In this document: in pieces, positions 56,601-64,000 of the stretch | How positions within the stretch are numbered: the first letter of the stretch is position 1 | Layout: every line of letters starts with the position of its first letter | Origin: Eutreptiella sp. 'Long Island Sound 2002' | Lineage: Eukaryota > Euglenozoa > Euglenophyceae > Eutreptiales > Eutreptiaceae | NCBI GenBank assembly: GCA_964036045.1 | Contig: OZ038379.1 | Coordinates: 121,335,206-121,399,205 of the forward strand | DNA length: 64,000 nt | Reading direction: 5' to 3' | Translations under genes and position numbers: made by a program | The notes under the pieces: model-generated | Database searches by the model: none | Told to the model about the DNA's origin: nothing | What the model saw: only the letters and a program-made list of their open reading frames with translations

Positions 56601-57953
56601 GTGGCGGAGTTTGGCCTCTGCCTCCTCCATTGCGGCGGCGGTGGCTGCGGCAGCTCGCGCTTCGGCTTCTTCCCGAGCACGAGCCGCCTCGGCTTCCCGG
56701 GCCTGCAGCAGCTGCGCCTTCTGCGCCTCCAACGCCGCCAGCTCCGCCTCCGTCTTGGCCTTCTCCTCAGCGACCTTCCGTCGCGCGGCCTCGATGGCTT
56801 CCTTCTTGGCGGCGTCCTCCTGGGCCTTAGCCGTTGCTTCGGCGTGGGCCCTTTCCTCCGCCTCCTTCTTTGCCCTCTCTTGGGCAAGCGCCTCTCCCAG
56901 CGCCTTCACCTCGGCCTCCTTGCAGGCAATGGCCTCCTGCGTCAGGCGGGCTTCCTCGTCGGCTGCCGCCAACTCACCGTTGACCTGGGCAGTCGCTGCC
57001 CCATGGGCGGCTACGGCCGTGAGTCCGGCCGCAATGGCCGCCATGGTCTGGGCGTGGATGGCCATGCCATGCGCCCACTCCGCAGCCTCCTCCTGGGCGA
57101 TGCCGGCGGCGCCCTCCACAGCAGCGCTGTACTGCTTGGCCCGTTGCCGGGCAACCCGACGGTTGCAGGGCACCCCACAGGCGCGCTCACAGGCGCGCGC
57201 CACGTCCCTTTCGGGAGCGACGCTGCTGCTGGAGCTGGCCTGGTCGGCTGGCATCCTCCCGCGGTGGGCCGACTCCACGTCGCTGCTGGGGCCTGCTGGG
57301 GCCTGCCGGGCCCTCAGGAGCAGCGGACGGGGCTTGGCCTGGGTCTGCTTGGCGACTTGGATGTAGTCGCCAAGGGTGGTGGAGCCGGGGTGGTGACCAC
57401 CATTGGGCCGTTGGGGACTGGGGGCTGGGGTTCCGCCCTTGGTGCCTTGGGCGGCTTCGGCGGCCAGGGACTCCTGGTACTCCCGCCACCTCCGGTCCCG
57501 CTTCCTGTCCCCGGCGCACCGCTTCTCCGTCGCCGGAGACGCGCTGCTGCTGCCCTGCAGCCTGCGCTCGTTCCCCGGTTCCGGGAACTTCTTCTCGATC
57601 ACGTCCCACAGGGAGACGTTGATCGAGGCGCCCGACGGATAGGCGTTGGGGTCCTCGTCCTCCTCAATCCCGTCGGGGCGCAGCCCTTCGCCGGGCCTGT
57701 CCGGCCGGGTCCACGTCCTCCAGCGCTTGCGGCGGAAGCGGTACTCGTACCCTTCCGCCCGCAGCCACTCCTCCACTGCCCGCAGGCGGTCCTCCCCCAT
57801 GTCCTCCCGGAGCTCGAAGCTCCCGGGCATGCCGCCTTCGCACTGGGGATTGCTGTAGCGGTATTGCTGGTCCCACAGCAATCCGCGCAGCAGGCGCGCC
57901 ACATGGGGGTGGGGCTGCGGCCACCTCCTACCCGCTTCTTGCCAATTCACCAT
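53625..57953 (-). CDS. gag: Ty3 giant Gag with coiled coil, Pro/Gly tract and variant zinc knuckle
   Basis: About 1440 residues from ATG at 57953, several times longer than usual Ty3 Gag. The frame is also open upstream to a GTG, but the ATG is preferred. Order: Trp/Arg-rich N-terminus; Ala/Glu/Lys-rich coiled coil (about residues 295-460); Pro/Gly tract (PPGGGPSGPPGG type, about 590-650); acidic/basic linkers; a capsid-like helical domain (about 960-1225) with WEDLKDIQPPMYDGNPLNLD, DAKKWLNEQE and DCELSGQTIRL; and a CCHC-type knuckle C-x2-C-x8-H-x4-C (CFVCYGRKRGFNHDHRTC, about 53957-54013). The x8 spacing differs from the common x4. A Lys-rich C-terminus (NKNKENNQNDQNKDKDKKGK) ends in TAG at 53625-53627, with protease in the same frame beyond. 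It forms the particle and binds RNA. Confidence 0.85.
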   Translation of the reverse strand: MVNWQEAGRRWPQPHPHVARLLRGLLWDQQYRYSNPQCEGGMPGSFELREDMGEDRLRAVEEWLRAEGYEYRFRRKRWRTWTRPDRPGEGLRPDGIEEDEDPNAYPSGASINVSLWDVIEKKFPEPGNERRLQGSSSASPATEKRCAGDRKRDRRWREYQESLAAEAAQGTKGGTPAPSPQRPNGGHHPGSTTLGDYIQVAKQTQAKPRPLLLRARQAPAGPSSDVESAHRGRMPADQASSSSSVAPERDVARACERACGVPCNRRVARQRAKQYSAAVEGAAGIAQEEAAEWAHGMAIHAQTMAAIAAGLTAVAAHGAATAQVNGELAAADEEARLTQEAIACKEAEVKALGEALAQERAKKEAEERAHAEATAKAQEDAAKKEAIEAARRKVAEEKAKTEAELAALEAQKAQLLQAREAEAARAREEAEARAAAATAAAMEEAEAKLRHKTPPGGSRVETLRRLFEGDASSRMKLDEADTGSSGSGSTTARRRRKGKGKTPERPRRPAGGHPHDSDPFFTASDGDERGRRHRQVVAWTGGGGGDVPMEVEDEDPPPPYRSSESSVTETPRWGDMDEDDDMEFGITRKRPSSDPPRRPGGDPPGPPGGGPSGPPGGRPPSGPRGGGPPGGGGPPGPGGPGGGPPGGPPGDPDDPPGNGDPDATWRWIVYLRRRVQLLELEVDTGKSEMARISTVAARAQKDLDIARAETKSLTNVVSGLQERLDALEARGSVGSDHPPLESGSSDDGWGPGPGPGRPHAPGGAPRSRPSASAPSLSAPSHHSAGRRNERGPPGSGSEEWRDEWLSADYHNRRAPPRTPVRPRRPPPAPVPIPRAGGRYGGLRDEVPRGDVEWDVGEGEDLNLDLDLEEFDISPPRGVRREAAERSRRRRDEDAYMDAVRREHFGSAYVEEPRRSHRDSIKEMDVAGVGVRGRGRWEPRSTSRPAFMVSKGADAAVWEDLKDIQPPMYDGNPLNLDRFLEKLDDLGLTVTEDLPPADAEKYVFKRFRYRLPEVLGELYFVATKEGRIKTLKDAKKWLNEQERVDAPQVAAKRWKSIKLEHDGREIRLREWRDFRGKYTLFRRNVEDWNEGDEQARLLSMLPEAWIKRVTKEESKRAKSNHTVKMMLPKEYHTNVVSWAKKNVARDVKRHSLRNALLITVSGDREKTAMWRLDDCELSGQTIRLQPIPARMSCDEILEWVGEEVLKEYRNLHHTRGLRPGDRDVNYVGEGPGGESAMDPAGPGGDETLVDDDDDDEPAEVAVCAFVAKNLNAGGKPGNWKPLQQGWKKQEKRDPRRIGDPPLSFGEFIRAHPQGCFVCYGRKRGFNHDHRTCPIHKADTDAYKKVHGSKKRAPAGIREAKVEVDKEELAKLMSSVGTELAKEIQEIKRNWVPRSDNKNKENNQNDQNKDKDKKGKGGGKGGRKKGVNDVEAEENTPSSTTDAP

Positions 57954-58404
57954 GGCAGCGGGGGCGTAGTTGATCTTGAGGTCCTTGACGTGCACTCGTT
58001 CAACTCAACGAACTGGTTGTGGTTGTTGAGGAGGGTGCTGTAGCACTGGATTGGGCGTGCGGCTGGTGCTGGTCAGCCGGTGGTTGTGGAGGTGGTTGAC
58101 GCGGCCTTGCTGGTCGTCCGATGGGACTCCGGGTCGGCCGATGGGGCTGATGGAGGAGTCCTGGTCTGTGCACCTCTTTCACGGCTGCTGCGCGGTCCGG
58201 GCGAAGCTCTGAACGGCGCTGCTGGCTCCGTGACGAACTCAGCGCTGTCGCTGAGTGGCGCTGCGAGCTGCTGCGCTGCGCTGCGAGACGCTGCGCTGCG
58301 CTGCGAGCTGCGAGCTGCGCCGCGCTGCTGCGACGCGCTGCTCGGGGTTGTTGGCCCCGAGTGGCACGCGAGGGCTGGGTAACCCCGCGGCGGTGAAACG
58401 CTTT
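57954..58404 (-). other. Leader of the Ty3 element between 5' LTR and gag
   Basis: Contains a GCTGCG-rich tandem tract (58255-58330). Directly after the LTR the element strand reads AAAGCGTTTCACCGCCGCGG. No TGG-starting tRNA primer site is evident at the expected place, so the priming mode is unclear. Confidence 0.5.
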
Positions 58405-61349
58405 TGACGCGTTCCCGTGGGAGGCCAGCCACGGGACGCTGCGGTGACACGCACAGGTGAGCAGGCAGGCAAGGCACTACGCTCACAAGGGCATCAATAC
58501 GCCTGTGTCATGTGACAAAGCGTTTCAGAATCCTTGCCACTCTGCAAAGAGGGAACGAAAGTATGTACAGCAACACATCAGGATATGTACACATGGGGTT
58601 AAGATTGGACTGGGGTAAGGGCATCACAGGACCATAGACACTCAGTCCCAACTCATATCCCAATCCCAGGTCCGACCCTCTCAGTGGCTGATGGGGGCGG
58701 GGGCTCAAACACAACCCATGCCCTGCTCAGTCCGGACCCTGAAACCCTGCCAATAGGGGGGTGTCTCGCCCAGCCACAGGCGAGTTCCTGGGAACCAAGG
58801 GGCTCCAAGGCCAACCGACAGTCACTCCCTATGCTCCCTTAATGGCAGGTCCCAACTCCACTCTGAGCCAGAGATATGGCCCCGCCATTATCACCCAGGA
58901 GTTGGTAGCTGAAAATGGGCTGTTTCAGCCCAAACTGAAATTAACTCAAAAATCCCCAAAATTGACCCCTCGTCCGGACCTGCCAGAGGTAGGGACGAGG
59001 CAACTGACCCTATGCCCTTCGAGTACGAACCCCCTGGAGCCCTCACCCAACCTGGTTCCCTCTGAGGTCCCGGCATCAGGGCAACACGGATGAGTCATGT
59101 GGGGTCATGATGCCAAAATCACCAAAATTGGCGTGATTCCCACGCGTGGCTCGCCCGGCCAAGGTAAGGCCAATGGCTCACAGGGTAGGAGGCAGGACCT
59201 AGGACTTATATCTGAGTGTACAACTTGGATTTAGGTCCGGGCTCCCTATGGGCTTAGAGAAATGGGGCCGCCAATTGACCACACGGAAGGGGGAAATTGG
59301 GGTCCCAAAATTGGGTCATTTTGGCTGCCTGAAATGAGCCAAAATTCGGTGTGCTCCCAATAGTATATCTCCACGCCGGCTTGGAGATCGCATCCGCCAT
59401 TCCATACGTGATCCACCGGGAGTCCAACGGAGACTCCCATGCCCTTGGCTCTCAAAGATCTCCATGCCACTCGGCGTGGTGACGATCCCAATTGGGTCCA
59501 CAAATGCCAAAATGGCAAAATTGCCCATACTCAATTTGGCCTAGCGCCTTAACGAAGGCGGCTCCGCTTCGCCCACGTGGTGTGTGGACCATGGGGACCA
59601 TTACCCATAACACCCATGTCATATATGGTCCATTGGTCCATGCGTCCGGCTTGCACGAGGGTTAGAACATAGTGCACGGCGGGCAGCAAAAGTGGAAAAT
59701 TGCTCAAAATGGCCAAAAATGCGCACACTCATGGTTAAGGCAAATGAGGCACATGCCCGACTCGGACCGGAGTGTGCCATAGGATTGGTATCAAGACATT
59801 TTGGTCCAACATATCTTTTGGGCGTCGCCCAACTCCTCCGGTATTGGGAATGGCAGGGTCGCCAAGTGAGCCCATGATTTGGGAAAGTCCCAAATCGCCA
59901 ACATGGCGGCCACGGTATGCCAAGCCTAAGAGGAGTTATTCGCCGGGTCCAAGATATGTTGGCTACCGAAGTATGTACCCTCATAACATACTTGGGTCAT
60001 GATGTCAATTGAGCGCAACGTTGAGATACACGGTCGCCACTTGACATCATGACGAGCCAAAAATGGCAAAATTGGCACAATGACACACAAAAGTGCCTTG
60101 AAAGGTCTACAATTATATTATAATATCTCCGGCTTGGATCGTGCAATCACTTAATCCTTCTAAACACAATGACTTGACACCGTTGACCTTCGATCCCACA
60201 TATGTGCTCCACTTGGGGCGCCTTGAAAGGTTACGAGCGCTACTTCCCAAGTGGGCACATGAAAATATGGAAAATTGTAAAACACACACCTTGCTCCCAA
60301 CGCATCGCTTCGGGATCACCACACAAGCTTCCCTTCACGAAGGTTAGGCATGCAATTGACCGTAGGGAGTATGGAGAAGGGGCTTGCACAATATGAGGTC
60401 CATTGGCGGGTTCGGCTTGGAGCAATGGACCCGCCAAATGGGCACGCAACACAACACATGGCACATACCACATATTGCCCAAAAAGGTAGCTCCCACCAC
60501 GATATGTCATGCCCCTCCAAGGGCATAACTTTGTGTCAATCGCTCATAGGAACTCAAGGAGAGTTCCTATGCAACACCAACACTTGCGCGCTACACCTGA
60601 AAGTTATCTTAACGCACGCAATATCATGGCAAAAGAGTTATAACGCAAACTCTACCCTCTTGACCATGATCCATTACACTAGCGCGCATGTGTAGAAACG
60701 CAAGGCATATGAAGCTTCCTAAATTACGTCGGGAGTATTGTGAATACATCCCACGTTTCCTTATCGTCAATACTCGCAAGCAACACGAGATATGACCTTC
60801 CCAAGTGGCCTCACGAATCAACTTTGTTTTGCCCATATCTTTAAGACAAATGGAGGGCAGGATAAAAGGGAAGTTGATTCGTGTATAGGGAAGCACGTAG
60901 GTCCACTCGAAGGAGGTCAAATCAAGTGCGGGGATGTCGAAGTCGAAAATCCGATTTCGACACCCTGAAAAATTCGGATTAAGGTTGCGAGTATTAATTA
61001 TGAAAATTGCGGAAGCATCCATGCAGTTCCTGGCGACTTTGGAGCCTTCGTCGCGGATAGCGTTAAAATTTCCATTATAAACAGTTAAACTGGCGGTTAC
61101 GGTAAAGTCGCGAACCAACCGCCAGCAGTCAAAACAGTGATTATCAGAACGGAAGCGTAAAAATTGACAGAAACAATATGAAAATAAAACCCTGTTGATT
61201 CCTGATATTCTGACACACAGATCTCCGCTGGCGGTGCATCGGTTGCCGATGCGGGGCTTCACGGCACGGAACACGCCGTACATGGGGTTAGTGGACCGGA
61301 GACCGGTTGTATGCCGTAACCTGGCCATGGGGTTCTGGGTACCGCTTCA
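58405..61349 (-). repeat. 5' LTR (element orientation) of the Ty3 element
   Basis: 2945 bp, about 99 percent identical by eye to 44172-47116. Supplies the promoter in element orientation. The LTR ORF copy is at 60624-61328. Confidence 0.95.
60624..61328 (-). CDS. LTR-internal 234-codon ORF, second copy
   Basis: Same ORF as 46391-47095 with at least three amino-acid changes (for example FCQFL for FRQFL). Lying in the promoter-bearing LTR, it starts 21 bases from the LTR edge. No recognisable family. Confidence 0.25.
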   Translation of the reverse strand: MARLRHTTGLRSTNPMYGVFRAVKPRIGNRCTASGDLCVRISGINRVLFSYCFCQFLRFRSDNHCFDCWRLVRDFTVTASLTVYNGNFNAIRDEGSKVARNCMDASAIFIINTRNLNPNFSGCRNRIFDFDIPALDLTSFEWTYVLPYTRINFPFILPSICLKDMGKTKLIREATWEGHISCCLRVLTIRKRGMYSQYSRRNLGSFICLAFLHMRASVMDHGQEGRVCVITLLP

Positions 61350-62553
61350 ATCCAGCACTCCACCCCCCAAGCCGCGAGGGAAACCTCCCAAACGGGCCCC
61401 CAAACCCGTCCCCACCGCGAGCAACCCAGCCGCCGCCAAGGCCCACGCCCTGAGGAGGCCCGCACCCGCAACCAAGCCGAAACCCAAGACCGCCGCCAAA
61501 CAGCCACCCAAACCCGTCAGCGCGCCACGACCGCAACCCGCAGCCAAGCCCAAACCCAAGCCCAAGCCCGGCGCCACGTTGGCAGCGCGAGCCCGACCCC
61601 CCGAGGACGTCCTCTATGACGTTCGGCCCCAGCCGTCCCAGGCCCGGAGGCAGCAGCACCCAGCACGGCGCCCCCCCACCGTCACCGACGCCGCCGCCAC
61701 CACCTTCATGGCGGAGCGCGCCGCGGCCGAAGCACGAGGCACCTCGTCCGGCCACCTCTCAAAGCCCGCACCCCAGGCCCACGGACCACCCCCCACCAGA
61801 CCAGATTGACCCCTCAGTCCACCAGCAGCGTCCCCGCCCCCCTACCATCCCTCGATGTCAGCCCACATACAGCACATGCCCCGCTACCGCCGTCACAGCG
61901 AGTCCCAACCCAACCCCGAGGCGGAGACCATGCGCGCATACCCGCGAGTCCGCATCCGCCCACGCCCCCACTCCCCGCGCACCCCCACGGAACAGGACTA
62001 CGAGGAGTCCCCCAGGCCCGCCACCGCCACCAGTCCCCACAACCCCATCACACCCACCCACGCCCACTCCTCCGCCCAAGACCGCGGCCCCGCCCAGGGA
62101 CAGTGGTGGCGGCGCTGGACCCACACGCAGCTCTGGGAGCTGCGAAAGTGGGTCCGGGCAGAGCCCTCCCTCGAGGGCCTGGTCCATCGGCCCCGCAAGG
62201 GGTCGGTGGAGAACAGCAGCCTATAGCCGGCGGGGGCCCGGATGCCGCAGGCCGCATGGGAAGCCATGCTGGCCGATGCACTCCACCCCCTGGGAGTCCA
62301 CCCCCGCCACCTCCCCGCGCCCCAGGACCACCCGTATGCCTTCAGGCGCCTGCCGGAGACCCTCCAGGAAACGCAGCGAGACGGCATCCGCCTGTGGGAC
62401 ATCACCCAAAGCTCAAACCCGGACACACGCACCCCCTCGCCACCCCACAAGCGCCGGCGCACCGACACTGGCAGCACCCACAGCACCCCAGGAGCCCAGC
62501 GCGCCACACAGCACGACGCGCCTGACCCCCCAGCCAGCGGCGCCGCCACCTAA
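61350..62553 (+). pseudogene. ORF4 of LINE copy 2, C-terminal part with TGA and TAG
   Basis: One frame runs throughout (unlike copy 1), interrupted by TGA at 61807-61809 (copy 1 has CGA) and TAG at 62224-62226 (copy 1 has CAG). It keeps PKPKPKPGATLAARARPPED, FMAERAAAEARGTSS, QWWRRWTHTQLWELRKW, GIRLWDIT and the PPHKRRRTDTG tail, ending in TAA at 62551-62553. Comparison with copy 1 and with 7059-8846 shows which segments are conserved. Confidence 0.75.
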
Positions 62554-63169
62554 CCCCGTGGCCCAGCCAGCCACCGCCGCGGGGCGCCACACCAGGCCCC
62601 GCCTGGAAGACACCAAACGAACCGGAAGCCAAAGGACACCAACGCACACGCCGACGGGCACCGCTACGCCCAAAGAAACCGAGCCCCAGCCCGCACCGTC
62701 ACAACCACCTAACCCAGCCAAAACCCCAACACGAATCCAACCCGAGCCACACCCCAAAACCGCTAACCCTTGACTCCTAGCCAGGCCCGCTGAGGGAGCA
62801 CCGTAGCCACAGCCCACACCCACAGCCCACACAGCCACCTAACCAGCCGGCACCTAAAGCAAAGAGGCACCTAACCAAACCCAACCTGACCCATACCCGT
62901 GTACATCAGGACACGCGAGCCGCACCCCTGGGGCACGGCCGCCAGCAAAGCACCGACGACACACTCCAGAGGACACGACGCCATTACACCACTGCACCAG
63001 AAGCCCATGCCTGTGCCTGCAGGGTACGTGCGCCCCCTTCATTGTAAATTTTTGAAAAATTTTTTATTTTTTTCTTCAAAGAAAAGAAAAACGAGAAGGC
63101 ACGGAAAAAAAAATTAGGCGGGGGAGGAAGAGAGACACAACCACCAACGGCACACGCACACCGCACACA
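62554..63169 (+). other. 3' UTR of LINE copy 2, proximal part
   Basis: Matches 32141-32755 of copy 1, including an A/T-rich island (about 63040-63115). No gene. Confidence 0.6.
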
Positions 63170-63640
63170 GCGCGCACGCCAGTGAACAGGCGCCACCTGG
63201 GCCAGGACACCGCACACGCACAAGCACCGAGCACACCAAAGGGACGGGACACCACGGCCAGGCACACCGGTGAACAGGAGCCAAATGGCCCAGGACACCG
63301 CACACACAAAGCAGCACACCAAGCGGACACACCGGTGAACAGGAGCCAACTGGCCAAGGACACCCCACACACAACACAACACACCGAGCGGGCGCACCGG
63401 TGAACAGGAGCCAAGTGGCCCAGGACACCGCACACGCAACACGACAAACCACGCGGGCACACTGGTGAACAGGAGCCAAGTGGTCCAGGACAGCGCACAA
63501 GCAAAGCAACGCACCGAGCGGGCGCACCGGTGAACAGGAGCCAAGTGGCCCTGGACACCGCAGACGCAACGCAACGCACCAAGCGGGCACACCGGTGAAC
63601 AGGAGCCAAGTGGCCCAGGACACCGCACGGACGTAGGGCG
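63170..63640 (+). repeat. 65-bp minisatellite, about seven copies
   Basis: GTGAACAGG recurs near 63182, 63271, 63336, 63401, 63466, 63531 and 63596, so the period is exactly 65 after the first irregular unit. Because 65 is not a multiple of three and the unit lacks stops, all three minus-strand frames stay open for 200-290 codons; these are not genes. Confidence 0.9.
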
Positions 63641-64000
63641 GCCGATGGCAGGAAAGATGCAACACCCCATGGGTCGGACACGCTGGGGCGACCCAGCCGA
63701 CCCACCGGGCCAGTGGCAGGAGCGGTACTCCAAGGCCACTGGTCCGAGCCCGGTCAGGCTGCATCGGGGACCATGGCAAACGTCACACGGAGCCATGGAA
63801 GCAACCAGAAACAGGCGAGCCGGTACACAGTCCAAGAGGGGGTCGCCTGCCAAGCGGAGCGGCCCCGAAACTCAAGTCACAAGAATGAGGCGGTCGTACC
63901 GTAGACAAGCGGGAGCAATACCCCTTGTGGTATGAGATACTCCACACGGCTGGGCAGCCCCCAGAGCTGCCGCCCAAAGGAGGGGGCATGTGGCCCTACC
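63641..64000 (+). other. 3' UTR of LINE copy 2, distal part
   Basis: Matches 32940-33300 of copy 1 (CCCATGGGTCGGAC, GGAGCGGTACTCCAAGGCC). It runs off the window. Confidence 0.6.

Larger units (their letters stand above)
44172..61349 (-). mobile_element. 17.2 kb Ty3/Gypsy chromovirus-type retrotransposon, minus strand
   Basis: Both LTRs are 2945 bp (44172-47116 and 58405-61349) with TG...CA ends and about two dozen differences. The four bases ATCC flank the element on both sides (44168-44171, 61350-61353), and removing it restores LINE copy 2 sequence. The polypurine tract next to the left LTR fixes the minus orientation. Gene order along the element: gag, protease with methyltransferase-like domain, RT-RNase H, integrase, chromodomain. 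The size is large for Ty3/Gypsy, owing to the long LTRs and a giant gag. Confidence 0.95.
61350..64000 (+). mobile_element. LINE copy 2, third segment (continues beyond the window)
   Basis: Collinear with about 30945-33310 of copy 1, starting ATCCAGCACTCC right after the Ty3 element. The 3' terminus and any flanking duplication lie outside the window. Confidence 0.9.

Noticed and set aside
53607-58043. Plus-strand ORFs of 349 and 564 codons opposite gag
   Set aside because: Antisense shadows of gag; no domain, while the minus frame has coiled coil, capsid-like domain and zinc knuckle.
63170-63640. CRISPR-like array
   Set aside because: Direct tandem units without unique spacers, in eukaryotic LINE 3' UTR; no cas genes.
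62984-63853. Minus-strand ORFs of 289, 209 and 221 codons rich in Cys and Val
   Set aside because: Produced by a 65-bp stop-free minisatellite read in three rotating frames.

Overview
This window looks like nuclear DNA of a eukaryote, most likely a unicellular alga or other protist. It holds Ty3/Gypsy retrotransposons with chromodomains, apurinic-endonuclease-type LINEs with RNase H, tRNA-like sequences with A and B boxes, and minisatellites. I recognise no host protein-coding gene and no rRNA gene. The style of the integrase fragment at the left edge reminds me of prasinophyte green algae such as Cymbomonas, but that is memory and unverified.

The window is a stack of nested insertions. Bases 1-1176 are the 3' end of a Ty3/Gypsy polyprotein, followed by a polypurine tract and the start of its LTR (1421). 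That LTR is split by a 1.7 kb repeat with 26-bp inverted ends, which is itself split by a minus-strand, 5'-truncated LINE (3224-8846); the LTR resumes at 10346-11165. The LINE is flanked by a 1.5 kb direct duplication (1726-3223 and 8847-10345). From 11166 to 18055 there is low-information DNA, another LTR of the same family (15270-16230), a coiled-coil minus-strand ORF (16852-17687) and a minisatellite. A second, plus-strand LINE of 15 kb (18437-33508) sits inside a copy of the same LTR family between direct duplications of about 380 bp. It carries ORF1, endonuclease-reverse transcriptase-RNase H, and two unusual ORFs downstream of RNase H (ORF3, RING-like Cys/His cluster plus Pro/His-rich repeats; ORF4, basic, ending in a nuclear-localisation-like tail).

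A second, 5'-truncated copy of that LINE runs from 35597 to beyond 64000. It is interrupted twice: by a very young 3.07 kb LTR element with one novel ORF (39169-42237; 350-bp LTRs with one difference seen), and by a 17.2 kb minus-strand chromodomain Ty3/Gypsy element (44172-61349; 2945-bp LTRs, ATCC target duplication) encoding a giant Gag, a protease fused to a methyltransferase-like domain, and RT-RNase H-integrase-chromodomain.

Within each element the genes cooperate in retrotransposition: Gag packages RNA, protease processes it, RT/RNase H copies it and integrase or endonuclease inserts it. All LINE copies are broken by stops and frameshifts. The large Ty3 element is nearly open, with two in-frame TAG codons and one frame change. 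The strongest leads are the very long duplications flanking both LINEs, the extra conserved ORFs downstream of RNase H, the methyltransferase-like domain in the Ty3 protease ORF, and the excess of TAG among internal stops although no recognised ORF ends in TAG.
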